Shown: positions 8,539 to 21,650, counted from the stretch's first letter. The stretch is DNA of 64,000 bases from Lachancea dasiensis (GCA_900074725.1 LT598459.1:72467-136466); one strand, 5' to 3'. Made by a program: numbers and translations. The notes: generated by a model not told the origin, from the sequence alone.

Positions 8539-11139
8539 ATGTCCGTCAAGAGCGTAACATTCTGCATATCAAATGAATTGGGGTTACCATTGCAGGTTAA
8601 AATCGACTCCTTGGAGGGATCGAAGCCACTGTTGAAAACGTCTCAAAGGTTAACTAAGCCGTCACTGTCGCAAAGAACGTCAGACGTGTTGGCGAATAGC
8701 GATATGTTTGTTTCTGTGCAAGTTTTCGATAAAGAATCGCAGCGTAATTTGACTATTCCGGTCTATACACCATACATCCCTTTCAAGAGTTCCCGAAAAT
8801 GGGATGTATGGCTGACATTACCCATAACCTTAGAACAACTCACTGCTCACAGTATGCTCTCGATAATTTTATGGGAATTTGATGGGGACAACGAAGTGGA
8901 ATTTTTTTCGGTTGAAACTCCTCTCTTCGAGGAAAGAAGTCGATCTCTGAAAAGAGGGACGGAGGCGATACGGTTCCAAATCGATGATCCAGACAGCGGA
9001 CGAATTGAAACAAATGAAGTTCAAGACCTGGTCAACAAATATAAACAAAGCGAAATAAAAGCAGTTGATTGGTTGGACGGCATTACTCTCCCGCAGTTAG
9101 AAAAATCCTTAAGAAAAAGAAAACTTCCTCCAGGTACATTCGTTTTGAACATCGAGTATCCACTATTCGAACTTCCCATAGTTTACTCTGAGAAAATTTC
9201 AGACAAGGCTTTAAAGAACGTACCGAACTTCCACAATTTTGATGTCATCAACGATCAGGTCGCGCGTCAAGATTCCCAAGCCAAATTATCACTAGGCAGT
9301 GGAACCGAGTCAACTTTGAAATTCTATGACCCAGATCAATTCAACGTTGATCCGATTGAAGAGAAGTTTAGGCGGCTAGAGAGGGCAACTACCAACTCAA
9401 GCTTTGAGAAGGAGCTCAAACCGGATTTGAAAAAGAGAGATGTGCTCAACCAAATAATCAGCTACCCCCCTGGAAGCGATCTCACAGCTCATGAAAAGGG
9501 TTTGGTGTGGAAATACCGCTATTACTTAATGAATAATAAAAAGGCATTAACTAAACTGTTGCAAAGTACTAATTTGACTGAGGAAAATGAAAGGAAAGAA
9601 GTCTTAGAACTTGTGGACTCATGGGCCGAAATAGATATAGAAGATGCCATTGAGTTGTTAAGGTCAGCGTATAAGAATCTCTCTTTGAGATCGTATGCGG
9701 TGAATAGGCTGAAGAAAGCGTCTGACAATGAACTGGAACTGTATTTATTGCAGTTGGTTCAAGCTGTTTGTTTCGAGAGCGCCTCCCCATTATCGGATAA
9801 ATCAGCTAGCGAATTCACAATAGTTGATGTGATGCAGAGTACTGCTCCGGTTCCTGCATCTCCCAAATACGACCATTCAAATGGGGCTAACTCGATCAAT
9901 AGTGTTGAAAGCACTGCCATGGGCCAAAGCTCTGTATTGATATCACCGCTGGCGGAATTCTTAATACGGCGAGCTATCATCAATGATAGACTGGGCAACT
10001 TCTTTTACTGGTATCTGAAGTCTGAATCGGAAGGCAATCAATACTTGATATACATTTTGGACAGCTTTGTCAGCCGCTTACCCAACAATAAGCGTGCCAA
10101 GCTGGATAATCAGATTGAATTCATGTCCATGCTAGAAAATTTCTGTCAGGAAATTAAAAATTTGAGGGATACTACACCGAAGAAGCTGGAGCTCTTGTTA
10201 CACCTTATATCTACAAAGATGAAGCCCTTTTTGAAATCTAAACCAGTAGAGCTACCGCTCGATCCCGATTATGTTCTGACAGATGTAGTTTCCGGCGGTT
10301 GTAAAATTTTCAAAAGTTCTTTGTCTCCCATCAAGATTGTATTTACCACTCAAGGCCAGGAAAATTACTCTCTGATGTTTAAGGTTGGTGACGATTTAAG
10401 ACAGGATCAGCTGGTCGTTCAAATCATATCTCTAATGAACGAATTGTTGAAAAACGAAAATGTTGATCTGAAACTCACGCCGTACAAGATTCTGGCTACT
10501 GGTTCCAGAGAGGGTGCAATACAATTCATTCCAAATGATACAATGGCTAGTATTCTCAATAAGCATCACGGTATACTACCTTTTTTCCGAACACACCACC
10601 CGTCTCCAGACAATGAACTCGGGGTTCAAGAGTGGGTTATGGACAACTTTGTAAAGTCGTGTGCTGGGTATTGTGTTATAACGTATATTTTGGGTGTTGG
10701 CGATCGTCATCTAGACAACCTTCTCATTACCCCTGACGGGCATTTCTTTCATGCAGACTTTGGCTATATTTTGGGTCAGGACCCAAAGCCCTTCCCCCCC
10801 TTGATGAAACTGCCACCTCAGATTATCGAATCGTTTGGAGGTGCTGAATCTCAAAACTATGACAAGTTTCGAAGTTATTGTTTTGTTGCGTATTCAATCC
10901 TGCGGCGCAACGCCAATCTGATTTTGAATCTTTTTGAGTTAATGAAGCCGTCAGAAATTCCTGACATCAAAATAGACCCCGATGGTGCAATCTTGAAAGT
11001 GAAAGAAAAATTCTGTCTGGATATGTCGGAAGAAGAAGCTATAATTCACTTTCAAAACCTAATTAATGCAAGCGTCAATGCGCTCTTACCACTCGTCATC
11101 GATCGTCTCCACAATTTGGCACAGTACTGGCGTGCGTAG
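8539..11139 (+). CDS. VPS34: Phosphatidylinositol 3-kinase, class III
   Basis: Vps34 makes PI3P from phosphatidylinositol in complexes with Vps15, Vps30 and Atg14 or Vps38, for vacuolar sorting and autophagy. I chose the ATG at 8539 because MSVKSVTFCISNELGLPL aligns with the start of yeast Vps34; upstream in-frame codons extend the frame but are not conserved. This gives 866 residues (yeast 875). An N-terminal C2 domain is followed by the helical PIK domain (TAHEKGLVWKYRYYLMNNKK) and the kinase domain. The kinase domain has GDDLRQDQ, the catalytic loop GVGDRHLDN and the activation segment HADFGYILGQDPKPFPP. The membrane-binding C-terminal helix ends in HNLAQYWRA. Confidence 0.96.
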   Translation: MSVKSVTFCISNELGLPLQVKIDSLEGSKPLLKTSQRLTKPSLSQRTSDVLANSDMFVSVQVFDKESQRNLTIPVYTPYIPFKSSRKWDVWLTLPITLEQLTAHSMLSIILWEFDGDNEVEFFSVETPLFEERSRSLKRGTEAIRFQIDDPDSGRIETNEVQDLVNKYKQSEIKAVDWLDGITLPQLEKSLRKRKLPPGTFVLNIEYPLFELPIVYSEKISDKALKNVPNFHNFDVINDQVARQDSQAKLSLGSGTESTLKFYDPDQFNVDPIEEKFRRLERATTNSSFEKELKPDLKKRDVLNQIISYPPGSDLTAHEKGLVWKYRYYLMNNKKALTKLLQSTNLTEENERKEVLELVDSWAEIDIEDAIELLRSAYKNLSLRSYAVNRLKKASDNELELYLLQLVQAVCFESASPLSDKSASEFTIVDVMQSTAPVPASPKYDHSNGANSINSVESTAMGQSSVLISPLAEFLIRRAIINDRLGNFFYWYLKSESEGNQYLIYILDSFVSRLPNNKRAKLDNQIEFMSMLENFCQEIKNLRDTTPKKLELLLHLISTKMKPFLKSKPVELPLDPDYVLTDVVSGGCKIFKSSLSPIKIVFTTQGQENYSLMFKVGDDLRQDQLVVQIISLMNELLKNENVDLKLTPYKILATGSREGAIQFIPNDTMASILNKHHGILPFFRTHHPSPDNELGVQEWVMDNFVKSCAGYCVITYILGVGDRHLDNLLITPDGHFFHADFGYILGQDPKPFPPLMKLPPQIIESFGGAESQNYDKFRSYCFVAYSILRRNANLILNLFELMKPSEIPDIKIDPDGAILKVKEKFCLDMSEEEAIIHFQNLINASVNALLPLVIDRLHNLAQYWRA

Positions 11140-11741
11140 TCATAAGTGCTTCCAATGCTCCGAGTGGCCACGATCGCTTTAACCAATTGTAAAGTGCAAT
11201 TTGCGAACATCTCAAATTCTCCGGTTGAATTGTTCAGAGCGTTGGTACACATTATTAATGCGCCATTCAACAACTGCTTGTGGAAGTGTCGTGACAGGCT
11301 CTATGTTGCCACAGGCTCCTGGTGCTGCAATAATGCCATTGCGCCCAGTGATTCAAGATTTAAAAGACCATTATTGACCTAATAGATAGTGTTGATGTAG
11401 ATCGTCACCTCCCATGTAATGCAATTGTTGGTTACCACTTTTAACCACTGTTTCTGTACCCGAAAGGACCTAATAAAGACAGACTTGACCTAAACAAGAT
11501 TTTAAATAGTCTTACAATCCAATGACAAATAAGAGAGTGGAGTTGCAGCCGATACAAACTCATTATCCTGCTATTGGCCTGTCTTTGATCGCTAATGATC
11601 GTTCACAGTGCTATCAATTATGAGAACGAGGAATTGACGCGCCAGTTCGTGTATACATTATTATATACACAAGCACGAGGCTATTTTACTTGACGGTGGC
11701 CATCTGCCTTGCCAACCGTGTTTGAAGCCTGAAATCTGTCA
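11140..11741. other. Intergenic VPS34-CSC1
   Basis: This 602-bp stretch holds the VPS34 terminator region and the CSC1 promoter. A TATA-rich segment at about 11651-11669 is a plausible CSC1 TATA box. I recognise no RNA gene, repeat or conserved small ORF. Confidence 0.5.
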
Positions 11742-14078
11742 ATGCGGCTCCTTTGGGACTTCTTGCTGGCACTCAATGAGCTTTCAGAGCTATCAGATGA
11801 CGCAGACCATCCGGATTTTAGGAAACCCACAACCAGGGTAGCAACAGCCCAGCTGTTGATAGCCTCGTGCCTTGGGCTGTTTGCCTTATTAACATTTTCT
11901 GTACTGCTCAAGAAGATGCCTAAGCTGTACGCAAGCAGGATAGGACGAACGCAGACTGCGTTGCCGTCTTGGAATGACAATTCATTATTTGCCTGGGTTC
12001 CTGTTTTGTACAAAATAAGTGAGAGTCAAGTGCTGGAGTGTGCAGGTTTGGATGCATATGTGTTTCTGGGGTTTTTCAAAATGAGCATTAAACTTCTAGC
12101 TATATGCTGTGGATTTTCTGTATGCTTGATTTCTCCAATAAGATATCATTACACAGGAAGGTATGACGATGGCAATGACGGCGATGGCACCTTCAACATC
12201 CTAAAGAAGGCGGAAGATGGTATGGGTGATCCAAATCCAGAGAGGGCGGAAATGTATCTTTGGATGTATGTGATTTTCACTGCCTTTTTCACTTTAGTTT
12301 CACTCTACTTGTTGATTCAACAGACCAAAGTGGTTGTAGACACGAGGCAATGGTACTTGGGTCGACAAAATACTTTAACTGACAGAACTATAAGACTCAC
12401 TGGTATACCAGTAGAGCTGCGGGATGCTGCAGCATTAAAGGCAAGAATTGAAGAACTGGAGATTGGGAGCGTAGCATCCATCAGTATTTGTCGCGAATGG
12501 GGGCCCTTGAATAACCTCTTCCACTATCGCAAAAAGGTACTCGAAAAGTTAGAACTGAAGTATGCTCAGTGCCCAGAAGCACTGCGCGACCCTGAGCATT
12601 TTGATGAAAACTACAGACTGAGAAGCGACTCCTCCAGAGAAGACCTAGGAGAGAATGACCAATACGATGGTAATAATCAGGATGCAGAAGATTCAAACCG
12701 TCTGTACTCTCACATCAGGTTGGAAGGCCGTCAAAAGACTCGGACAGGATTGTTTGGCATCTTTGGTGAACGTGTGGATGCCATTGATTACTTGGAAAGG
12801 CAGTTGAAGTTCATCGACAATGAAATTATAGAAGCTCGCCAAAAGTCTTATCCGGCCACGCCAACGGCCTTCGTAACGATGGACTCTGTAGCAAATGCCC
12901 AGATGGCTGCACAAGCTGTACTTGACCCTCGCGTACACTATTTCATTACACGCTTAGCACCCGCCCCTCATGACATCAAATGGGATAACGTTTGCTTATC
13001 CAGAAGAGAGAGATTAACAAAAGTATGGTCCGTGACAATTTTCATCGGCTTTTGCAGCTTTTTCCTTGTTATCCCAGTGTCTTACCTCGCTACATTGCTA
13101 AACCTGAAATCTATATCCAGGTTTTGGCCACAACTTGGGGATTATTTGAAGGAGAATAGATGGGCTCAAAATTTGGTGACTGGCCTATTGCCCACCTATT
13201 TATTCACCTTGTTGAATATTGGTGTCCCGTATTTCTACGAATTTCTGACGTCTCGACAGGGCCTCGTTTCCTATAGTGAGGAGGAGGTCTCATTAGTATC
13301 CAAAAACTTCTTTTACATTTTCGTTAATTTGTTTTTGGTCTTCACTTTGGCAGGAACTGCATCTAACTATTGGGGCTACTTGAGCGATACTACAAAGATA
13401 GCTTACCAGTTAGCCACTTCGGTAAAAGAATTTTCACTGTTCTATGTTGACTTGATTATTTTGCAAGGAATCGGAATGTTTCCTTTCAAGCTTCTACTGG
13501 CGGGAAGTCTTATCGGATTCCCATTCGTGAAGATTAAGTGTAAAACACCCAGACAAGAAAGAGCACTCATGAAGCCTCCAATCTTCAACTTCGGTCTACA
13601 ATTACCCCAACCCATACTTATTTTGATTGTTACTCTGATATACAGTGTGATGAGCACCAAAATCCTGGCGTCAGGATTAGCGTATTTTGTGATTGGGTTT
13701 TACGTGTACAAATATCAGTTAGTGTTTGCTACCGACCATTTGCCTCATTCGACGGGAAAGGTATGGCCTTTAATATTCAGAAGAGTAATTCTTGGCTTGT
13801 TGCTATTTCAACTCACAATGGCCGGGACATTGGCGGGCTTCCAAGGAGGCTGGATTCTCTCGTGTTTTCTCGCCCCTCTACCACTTATAACCCTCAGCTT
13901 TTTGTGGGATTTCGAAAAGAATTACCTCCCCCTCTCGAATTTTATTGCACTTAGCTCGATACGAGAATATGAGCGCGATAATAGCACAGTTTCAAGCTCA
14001 AATGGAATGGGTGATTACCAGTACCCATACCTCGTTGCGCCCTTGGAACGGCCACTTACAATTAGCGAAGCTGTGTAA
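11742..14078 (+). CDS. CSC1: Osmosensitive calcium-permeable cation channel (OSCA/TMEM63 family)
   Basis: Csc1 is a hyperosmolarity-gated calcium-permeable channel homologous to plant OSCA and animal TMEM63 proteins. The 778-residue product (yeast 782) has an N-terminal membrane segment near residues 32-52, then two more near 105-125 and 165-190. A cytosolic RRM-like domain follows ([15 protein letters not shown] to [11 protein letters not shown]). From about residue 425 there is a block of closely spaced transmembrane helices forming the pore (RSN1_7TM region). An acidic stretch (about residues 287-325) sits inside the cytosolic domain. The gene follows VPS34 in the same orientation as in S. 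cerevisiae and converges with ARV1. Confidence 0.92.
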   Translation: MRLLWDFLLALNELSELSDDADHPDFRKPTTRVATAQLLIASCLGLFALLTFSVLLKKMPKLYASRIGRTQTALPSWNDNSLFAWVPVLYKISESQVLECAGLDAYVFLGFFKMSIKLLAICCGFSVCLISPIRYHYTGRYDDGNDGDGTFNILKKAEDGMGDPNPERAEMYLWMYVIFTAFFTLVSLYLLIQQTKVVVDTRQWYLGRQNTLTDRTIRLTGIPVELRDAAALKARIEELEIGSVASISICREWGPLNNLFHYRKKVLEKLELKYAQCPEALRDPEHFDENYRLRSDSSREDLGENDQYDGNNQDAEDSNRLYSHIRLEGRQKTRTGLFGIFGERVDAIDYLERQLKFIDNEIIEARQKSYPATPTAFVTMDSVANAQMAAQAVLDPRVHYFITRLAPAPHDIKWDNVCLSRRERLTKVWSVTIFIGFCSFFLVIPVSYLATLLNLKSISRFWPQLGDYLKENRWAQNLVTGLLPTYLFTLLNIGVPYFYEFLTSRQGLVSYSEEEVSLVSKNFFYIFVNLFLVFTLAGTASNYWGYLSDTTKIAYQLATSVKEFSLFYVDLIILQGIGMFPFKLLLAGSLIGFPFVKIKCKTPRQERALMKPPIFNFGLQLPQPILILIVTLIYSVMSTKILASGLAYFVIGFYVYKYQLVFATDHLPHSTGKVWPLIFRRVILGLLLFQLTMAGTLAGFQGGWILSCFLAPLPLITLSFLWDFEKNYLPLSNFIALSSIREYERDNSTVSSSNGMGDYQYPYLVAPLERPLTISEAV

Positions 14079-14229
14079 ATCAAACTTGAGACAACGAAAT
14101 TTAAGGATGGGGGAAATGTATTGTCATATACAAATATGTATTCGTAGGATAGGCAAAAAGGACACCTAAGGTTAAGTTGGCGTTACCTTTGGCAAATTAG
14201 AGATACTTTTTAAGCACCGAATATTCGTC

Positions 14230-15168
14230 CTATGAGGAAAACAAAGGATTTATCAACTTGTGCCATACTTGATGATACTCTGCTCTTGCGTATTGCCAAG
14301 AGAGCATGACATCGCCTTTAGTAACCACGAGGGAGACCAATGGTTTGACCGTCAGTGATCGTATCAAAAACACCAAGGAAAAGAGAGATATGATAGCGGC
14401 ATAGCTTTGATTGGTAACAATTTTCAGTGCTTCGACAACGTACAAGTTGGCTACAATCTTCAGGATTCCGGTCGTCAACAACGTGTCATATGGCCAAATC
14501 AACATCAAAATTGGATATATTTTGGCACCATATGAGAGTAGCACGGTATAGGACACCACGTACTTTGCATACTTGATCTTGCTTCCCCAGTTGAAAAGAG
14601 CAACGAGCAAACAGTATGTTGTGTTGTGTAAGACCATGAAATCGATCGCGCAATAGACGGCAAAGCACATATATTGACCCAGAGCCCCTTGAGACAACAT
14701 GGAAGCCACCAGAGCATCGGATCCATTCTCCTGAAATTTTCGCTCCTCAGATACCCAAGTCAGGTAAACCTCGAACGCCGTAATAATGACCCAAATGCGG
14801 TTCAGTTTGTCGAACTTGACAAACCAGTTCCGTAAACGACGACCCCATCTTCCTATCCTTCTTACTCGGCCTATTTTGCCGTTGTTCGACTCTTGAACCG
14901 ACGTCGCCATCCCCTCGTGCTTTGGAGCGGACTCGAACGCGGCTTCATCAGGAAATTTCGAAAGCTCCAGTTCTAGCGAGTTATAGACAAGGTGTCGATA
15001 AGCTCCTGGTTTCAAAAGCAGCAAATCAATAAACAACAAAACGTTATCTATTTCGACGTACTGATCCACAACATCATGACAATCCGTACAGTCCGTTAGG
15101 CGGATGTGATTATTCGAGTATTCAACATATAAACAGTCTGTTTCGCGGCAACAGTTTATACAGATCAT
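14230..15168 (-). CDS. ARV1: ER/Golgi sterol and GPI-intermediate transporter, Arv1
   Basis: Arv1 supports sterol distribution, sphingolipid homeostasis and GPI-anchor synthesis in the ER. The 312-residue product starts at the ATG at 15168. It opens with the Arv1 homology domain: a zinc-binding pair C3/C6 and C27/C30 (MICINC and DCTDC) followed by DQYVEIDNVLLFIDLLLLK and YRHLVYNSLE, nearly identical to yeast Arv1. A basic linker leads into several hydrophobic segments (from about residue 125) that make the multi-pass membrane part. It is convergent with CSC1 and divergent from NUP42. Confidence 0.94.
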   Translation of the reverse strand: MICINCCRETDCLYVEYSNNHIRLTDCTDCHDVVDQYVEIDNVLLFIDLLLLKPGAYRHLVYNSLELELSKFPDEAAFESAPKHEGMATSVQESNNGKIGRVRRIGRWGRRLRNWFVKFDKLNRIWVIITAFEVYLTWVSEERKFQENGSDALVASMLSQGALGQYMCFAVYCAIDFMVLHNTTYCLLVALFNWGSKIKYAKYVVSYTVLLSYGAKIYPILMLIWPYDTLLTTGILKIVANLYVVEALKIVTNQSYAAIISLFSLVFLIRSLTVKPLVSLVVTKGDVMLSWQYARAEYHQVWHKLINPLFSS

Positions 15169-15311
15169 GCCATCCTTAGAGCTGAATTAAAGCTTGATAT
15201 GTTCAGTAACCAACGTGATATGTCGAAGTATGCTGATTACTATGAAGATTCAGGTTAGAATTATCAACATTTATTAATATCATAAATATGCGAAGCTTAA
15301 ATTTATTAACA

Positions 15312-15347
15312 ATGAAAACCATCATGAACTCATCGCCAACTCAATAA
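15312..15347 (+). other. Upstream ORF before NUP42
   Basis: An 11-codon ORF (ATG at 15312, stop TAA at 15345) ends 44 bp before the inferred NUP42 start. Whether it is transcribed with NUP42 is unknown. The PAC-like octamer CTCATCGC (15329-15336) lies inside it and may be chance. Confidence 0.3.
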
Positions 15348-15391
15348 GCTTGAAAGTGCATAGCTTTTACCAAACTTATCCAACTATTCCA

Positions 15392-16972
15392 ATGTCCTTT
15401 GGTAGTAGAAATAAGACACCATGCAAATATTTTCAGCAAGGACGATGTAAGAAAGGAAACGCTTGCAATTTTGCACATGTATACACCGGAAACAATAACA
15501 ACAACGGCAACACAAATGCGAACGATTCTGGCGGGGCAAATAGATACCAAAGCTTTGTGAATGCTTCAAATCTGGGGAAGTACGCAAATGAAGTCAATGA
15601 CGACCTGACAGGGGCATCTGAATTCATGTTCCAGCCTCTAAGCTCAAGTTATGGATTGGGGAGTCCATGTGCTGTGAATTTAATCACAGGCCGCGATTTT
15701 TCACCAGAGGAAGCGCGTTTTCTGTTTTACCAATCCCAAATGCATAACTCTGTTCCAACGTATGAGGTCCAAATGAAAGCTCGGGCTTCTGACTTTGAGC
15801 AGAGCCGGAAGTATATCTTGGCGGATACCCGCAAAGCAGCACGCTATCTGCAGTTAGCGACTCAAAAAGCCCACGAAAGTGGAGCCGCTCCTTCAAAAGG
15901 CTACCTAGAACATGGGCTAGATCTGACGGGTGCGTCGTATGCCAATGCAGGTCCCAACCCTCGAACCTCGAATTTATTTGGCGCGAATACTACTCCTAAT
16001 GCCTTTGGACAAACCATGAATAGCACAAAGCCGGGACCCTTTGGATCTTCCAATGCTTTTGGATCTGGATCTGCCAATACCTTTGGGTCTGGTTCCTCGG
16101 GTGCCTTCGGAAGTAGCACAGGAGCATTTGGAACCCCAGCATTCGCTTCATCCAACACCACAACTGCGTTTGGACAGCCTACATTTGGAGCTGCACCGAA
16201 TACAGCAACTTCACCCTTTGGAGGGTCTTCAGCATTTGGAGGTAAACCCCCATCAACTGGATTTGGCCCTGGAGGAAGCACTTCGTTCGGATCACCTGCT
16301 GCTTCAGCTTCAACGTCAGCTTTTGGCAAGCCAACCTTCGGCTCTAGTGGTGGCTCTAATGCCTCCGCTTTCGGTCAACCGGCGTTTCGTACAGCACCAA
16401 GTGGCTCACAAACGTCGCCGTTTGGTCAAGGCGGCTCTACCTCTAACACACAGACCACGTCAAATGCCGGTGCGCCATCAGCCTTTGGACAGCCCACTTT
16501 TGGGTCGACTTCTACGTCTTCGCCATTTGCTTCAATACAAGGTGGAAGCTCTCCCTTCGGCTCTGGCACAAATCCTGCGGTTACAGGATCTTCTTCCACC
16601 CCCTTCGGCAGTACATTTCAAAAACCAGTAAACAATACAAATAACGGAACACCTTTTGGTGCTGCCTCGCCATTCGGATCTGCTGGCTTCGTCCCAGCTA
16701 ATGCACAAAACCCTCAGCCAAACGCTCAAACCATGCAACACCCATTTGGTAGCAGTATATCAAACAATCCTATCGGGACTAATACACAGCCGTCGTCTAC
16801 CAGTCTTGGAATACCTCAAAAGACCACTCAAAGTTTTATCCAAGGTTTGCCAGAGGAAAGTACACTATCGGAATCGGACCTCCCGAAGGAAGTAGTCGAT
16901 TATTTCAAAGCAGATAATTTCACTATCGGCAAAGTACCAGACATCCCGCCTCCCTCTACACTTGTGAACTAG
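15392..16972 (+). CDS. NUP42: FG nucleoporin with N-terminal CCCH zinc finger
   Basis: Nup42 sits on the cytoplasmic face of the nuclear pore and, with Gle1 and Dbp5, remodels mRNPs during mRNA export. I take the ATG at 15392; upstream codons in frame lack an ATG. The 526-residue product begins with a CCCH zinc finger (C11-x7-C19-x5-C25-x3-H29). A helical-looking region follows, then from about residue 190 a long Ser/Thr/Asn-rich domain with dozens of AFG, PFG and SFG repeats. The C-terminal Gle1-binding motif ends IGKVPDIPPPSTLVN, close to the yeast ending. As I recall it, S. cerevisiae Nup42 starts directly with FG repeats and lacks the finger, which is known from human NUP42 (hCG1). Confidence 0.9.
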   Translation: MSFGSRNKTPCKYFQQGRCKKGNACNFAHVYTGNNNNNGNTNANDSGGANRYQSFVNASNLGKYANEVNDDLTGASEFMFQPLSSSYGLGSPCAVNLITGRDFSPEEARFLFYQSQMHNSVPTYEVQMKARASDFEQSRKYILADTRKAARYLQLATQKAHESGAAPSKGYLEHGLDLTGASYANAGPNPRTSNLFGANTTPNAFGQTMNSTKPGPFGSSNAFGSGSANTFGSGSSGAFGSSTGAFGTPAFASSNTTTAFGQPTFGAAPNTATSPFGGSSAFGGKPPSTGFGPGGSTSFGSPAASASTSAFGKPTFGSSGGSNASAFGQPAFRTAPSGSQTSPFGQGGSTSNTQTTSNAGAPSAFGQPTFGSTSTSSPFASIQGGSSPFGSGTNPAVTGSSSTPFGSTFQKPVNNTNNGTPFGAASPFGSAGFVPANAQNPQPNAQTMQHPFGSSISNNPIGTNTQPSSTSLGIPQKTTQSFIQGLPEESTLSESDLPKEVVDYFKADNFTIGKVPDIPPPSTLVN

Positions 16973-17444
16973 AATTCCGATTTTCCTTTGCTTTTCATTC
17001 AGGAAGGCAATTTACAGCGAATGTAACTACTGCTCTATTGCAAAAAGACGATTCACCTCTCAGAGACTAATTTAATGAAAATAATTACAATAGGAATGGA
17101 GACAAGTTCTGAATCTGCGCACCTGAATCGGTTATCATCCAGATTGGCCCGAAAAAAGTATTTTTCGAGTTTGTCTTTGAATGTCTACATGGTGGGTTTG
17201 AGAATTTGTTTCACTGCAACTCAACTAGAGTAGCGGTGAAGGAGTCCTAAGGGATCTTCCACCCGGCAACCTTCTTCAGCTAACAAACGAGATGGCCCAC
17301 CACCTTCAAGTCTCGTTCTATATGCGTATTTAATGATAATGATTTTACTACAATTTTAGCAGGTAAGTTCCACTGTTCTGCTCATCGCTTGGATTGAAAG
17401 TGGAGCTGAGTTAGCTAGAAGTACTTCTAAGTCATTGTTCTTCT
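16973..17444. other. Intergenic NUP42-GPN3
   Basis: This 472-bp stretch holds the NUP42 3' region and the GPN3 promoter. Apart from a PAC octamer (separate entry), I see short imperfect inverted repeats around 17237-17280 but no box C/D or H/ACA signature that I would trust. Confidence 0.45.
17381..17388 (-). promoter_or_regulatory. PAC motif upstream of GPN3
   Basis: CTCATCGC here is the reverse complement of the PAC core GCGATGAG and lies 57 bp before the GPN3 ATG. About two such octamers are expected by chance in a window of this size, so the assignment is tentative. A PAC site would fit a factor needed for RNA polymerase assembly. Confidence 0.35.
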
Positions 17445-18260
17445 ATGTCGAAGGTAGGTGTCTTGGTAATGGGGCCCGCTGGTGCGGGCAAAAGTACTTT
17501 CTGCAATGCAATCATCTCGCACATGCAGACGATAGGGCGTAGAGCTCATATTGTCAATTTGGATCCGGCCGCAGAGGCGAAGGAATACGAATTTACGATT
17601 GACATAAGAGATCTGATATCTCTAGAGGATGTCATGGAGGAACTGCATTTGGGACCCAACGGGTCTTTGCTATATTGTTTTGAGTATCTGATGAACAACC
17701 TGGACTGGCTGGAAGAAGAGCTGGGAGAATATAACGACGAGTATTTGATATTTGACTGTCCAGGTCAGATCGAACTATACACCCATATTCCTGTTCTTCC
17801 GGCAATCGCTCGCCATTTGCAAACACAGCTCAACTTTAGCCTTTGTGCGACATATCTTTTGGAAGCCCCATTCGTGGTGGACTCATCCAAATTCTTTAGC
17901 GGGGCACTCAGTGCCATGTCTGCTATGATACTTTTGGAGCTGCCGCACATTAACATATTGAGCAAAACTGATCAGATTAAAGACGAGTACAGCAAAAGAA
18001 AACTGAAGCGTTATTTGAACCCCGATCCCACGCTGTTACTGGATTCTACCAATGAAACCTGGAACCCTCGCTTCCAAAAGCTCAACAAGACAATTGCCAA
18101 CTTGGTCGACGACTTTGGAATGGTTCAGTTTCTGGCTCTTGAGGCCAAAAATCCAGAAAGTGTAGCTAGCATCTTAAGCTACATTGATGATGTTACGCAA
18201 TGGGCGGAGGGCCAAGAGCCTAAAGAGCCCAACGATCAGATTGAACTAGAGGACATGTAG
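17445..18260 (+). CDS. GPN3: GPN-loop GTPase 3
   Basis: Gpn3 helps assemble RNA polymerases II and III and bring them into the nucleus, working with the related Gpn1 (Npa3). The 271-residue product (yeast 272) has the P-loop GPAGAGKST at residues 10-18. The diagnostic Gly-Pro-Asn loop is at 70-72 (HLGPNGS). The G3 motif DCPGQIEL and the G4-like NILSKTDQ follow. The C-terminal tail is acidic. It has the same place after ARV1 as in S. cerevisiae, with NUP42 from the other ancestral track inserted between them. It converges with HST4. Confidence 0.96.
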   Translation: MSKVGVLVMGPAGAGKSTFCNAIISHMQTIGRRAHIVNLDPAAEAKEYEFTIDIRDLISLEDVMEELHLGPNGSLLYCFEYLMNNLDWLEEELGEYNDEYLIFDCPGQIELYTHIPVLPAIARHLQTQLNFSLCATYLLEAPFVVDSSKFFSGALSAMSAMILLELPHINILSKTDQIKDEYSKRKLKRYLNPDPTLLLDSTNETWNPRFQKLNKTIANLVDDFGMVQFLALEAKNPESVASILSYIDDVTQWAEGQEPKEPNDQIELEDM

Positions 18261-18368
18261 ACAGATTTTATATGGTCGGGCGACTAATTCGCCAAGGCAG
18301 CCACGTATAAACTATTGTACATTATGCAAACGGACGCTGAATACAACATCTTTCTTCCTTCGCGTTCG

Positions 18369-19592
18369 TTATTCTAGTATTTCTGAGACATTTTGACAAT
18401 CCCCAATCACCACTAGATCTATGCATTCCACGAATTCCTCAAGCGTCTTGGCTGGAGGCTCATTGTTAATCCATATAACTATCCCTCGAGAGTCGTGAAC
18501 CTTGCGCGCAAACTGCTTGCACATGGTGCGAACTCCCGGGATCTTAAGCGTGGTTCCAACTATTATCAAACAGTCTGGCTTGCCTTTCAGATCCTTCAGA
18601 ACCACGCTTCCTATGCTCTCACCTTCGGGATGAATCTCGTTGTAAAGAACAACTCTAGGACGCAGTTTTCCAATGCCTTGTGAGCGCATACCAGCCACTG
18701 CTCGCACAGCCTCAAACTCTGTACACTGTGGGCAGGAAGGAACTAGCTCGACATCCGTACGATCATCTTGACATTTGAAAATCAACGGGTCAAAGTGGTA
18801 GATTTTAGAGCACTTATTGCACGCCATGTGTTTTATACTTCCATGCAATTGAATAGTCGTGGGAAACGGTAGTTCCAGTGGCGTCTTGGACTGCAGATGT
18901 GAAGTTTGGTCCTCTAGGCCATCTATGTTCTGGGTGTATAATCGACGAAGCCTACCTTCTTGTGCTATAGAATTGAGCAGTCGGTGAAACCGGGTGGGTT
19001 TGACTTCTTGGCACTGGGCATGCAGTTGGGTTATCATGGAATTGAACTTAAGATTCATCGCCGCATCTGAGTAAACCACGTTGAAATCGAAGAGGTCTTT
19101 ACCTGAGCTGAGACCCGGACTCTTTAACTTCGAAAATAGTCCATCTGCAGATCGGAAGTCTGGAATGCCAGCATCTGTGGATACTCCTGCACCAGCGATG
19201 ACCACCGTGCGCTTGCTGTATTGCAAGGCATAACGCAAAAATCGGGCGTTCATCTCACTGCAGTGCGGTGAGTGTCTTGCTCCCGAAATGTAAAGTTCTA
19301 AGTCAAAGACAGAGTTGAGTGCTGGCCGGTATTGCAGCCGCGGTTTGCGCGTCCTTGAAGTACATTGCTGTAGTGCTGGCAGAAGCTTCTTTGGTTTTGG
19401 TACGTTCGCGACTGCCGGTAGTTTCTCCTTTGAGTATTCCTTCTTAAGCGTAGGCGGCGGTGAAAGAGGAAGGTAAGACTTTTCCGAGTCTCTATTAGCC
19501 TGCCAGCGCTCTGGTGATGATCTTAATGCGCGTTTATCAGGCCATCTCGGCGAGTCTTGTGAACTCTTAGGTTCTCGGGGCGAGTTTTCCAT
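18369..19592 (-). CDS. HST4: Sirtuin-type NAD-dependent histone deacetylase (Hst3/Hst4 type)
   Basis: Hst3 and Hst4 remove acetyl from H3 lysine 56 after S phase. The 407-residue product has a Pro/Ser/Lys-rich N-terminal extension of about 110 residues. The sirtuin core carries GAGVSTDAGIPDFRS (134-148), TQNIDGLE (220-227) and the catalytic histidine H250 in QLHGS. Zinc is held by two Cys pairs, C258/C261 and C287/C290. Its place beside RVB1 and NUP42 matches yeast HST4. In a genome without the duplication this would be the single ancestor of HST3 and HST4, so either symbol could apply. Confidence 0.85.
   Translation of the reverse strand: MENSPREPKSSQDSPRWPDKRALRSSPERWQANRDSEKSYLPLSPPPTLKKEYSKEKLPAVANVPKPKKLLPALQQCTSRTRKPRLQYRPALNSVFDLELYISGARHSPHCSEMNARFLRYALQYSKRTVVIAGAGVSTDAGIPDFRSADGLFSKLKSPGLSSGKDLFDFNVVYSDAAMNLKFNSMITQLHAQCQEVKPTRFHRLLNSIAQEGRLRRLYTQNIDGLEDQTSHLQSKTPLELPFPTTIQLHGSIKHMACNKCSKIYHFDPLIFKCQDDRTDVELVPSCPQCTEFEAVRAVAGMRSQGIGKLRPRVVLYNEIHPEGESIGSVVLKDLKGKPDCLIIVGTTLKIPGVRTMCKQFARKVHDSRGIVIWINNEPPAKTLEEFVECIDLVVIGDCQNVSEILE

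Positions 19593-21650
<2,058 letters not shown>

Noticed and set aside
15901-16329. 142-codon open frame antisense to NUP42
   Set aside because: It mirrors the repetitive FG-coding sequence; the composition (Pro/Ala/Asp-rich) follows from the sense codons and no family is recognised.
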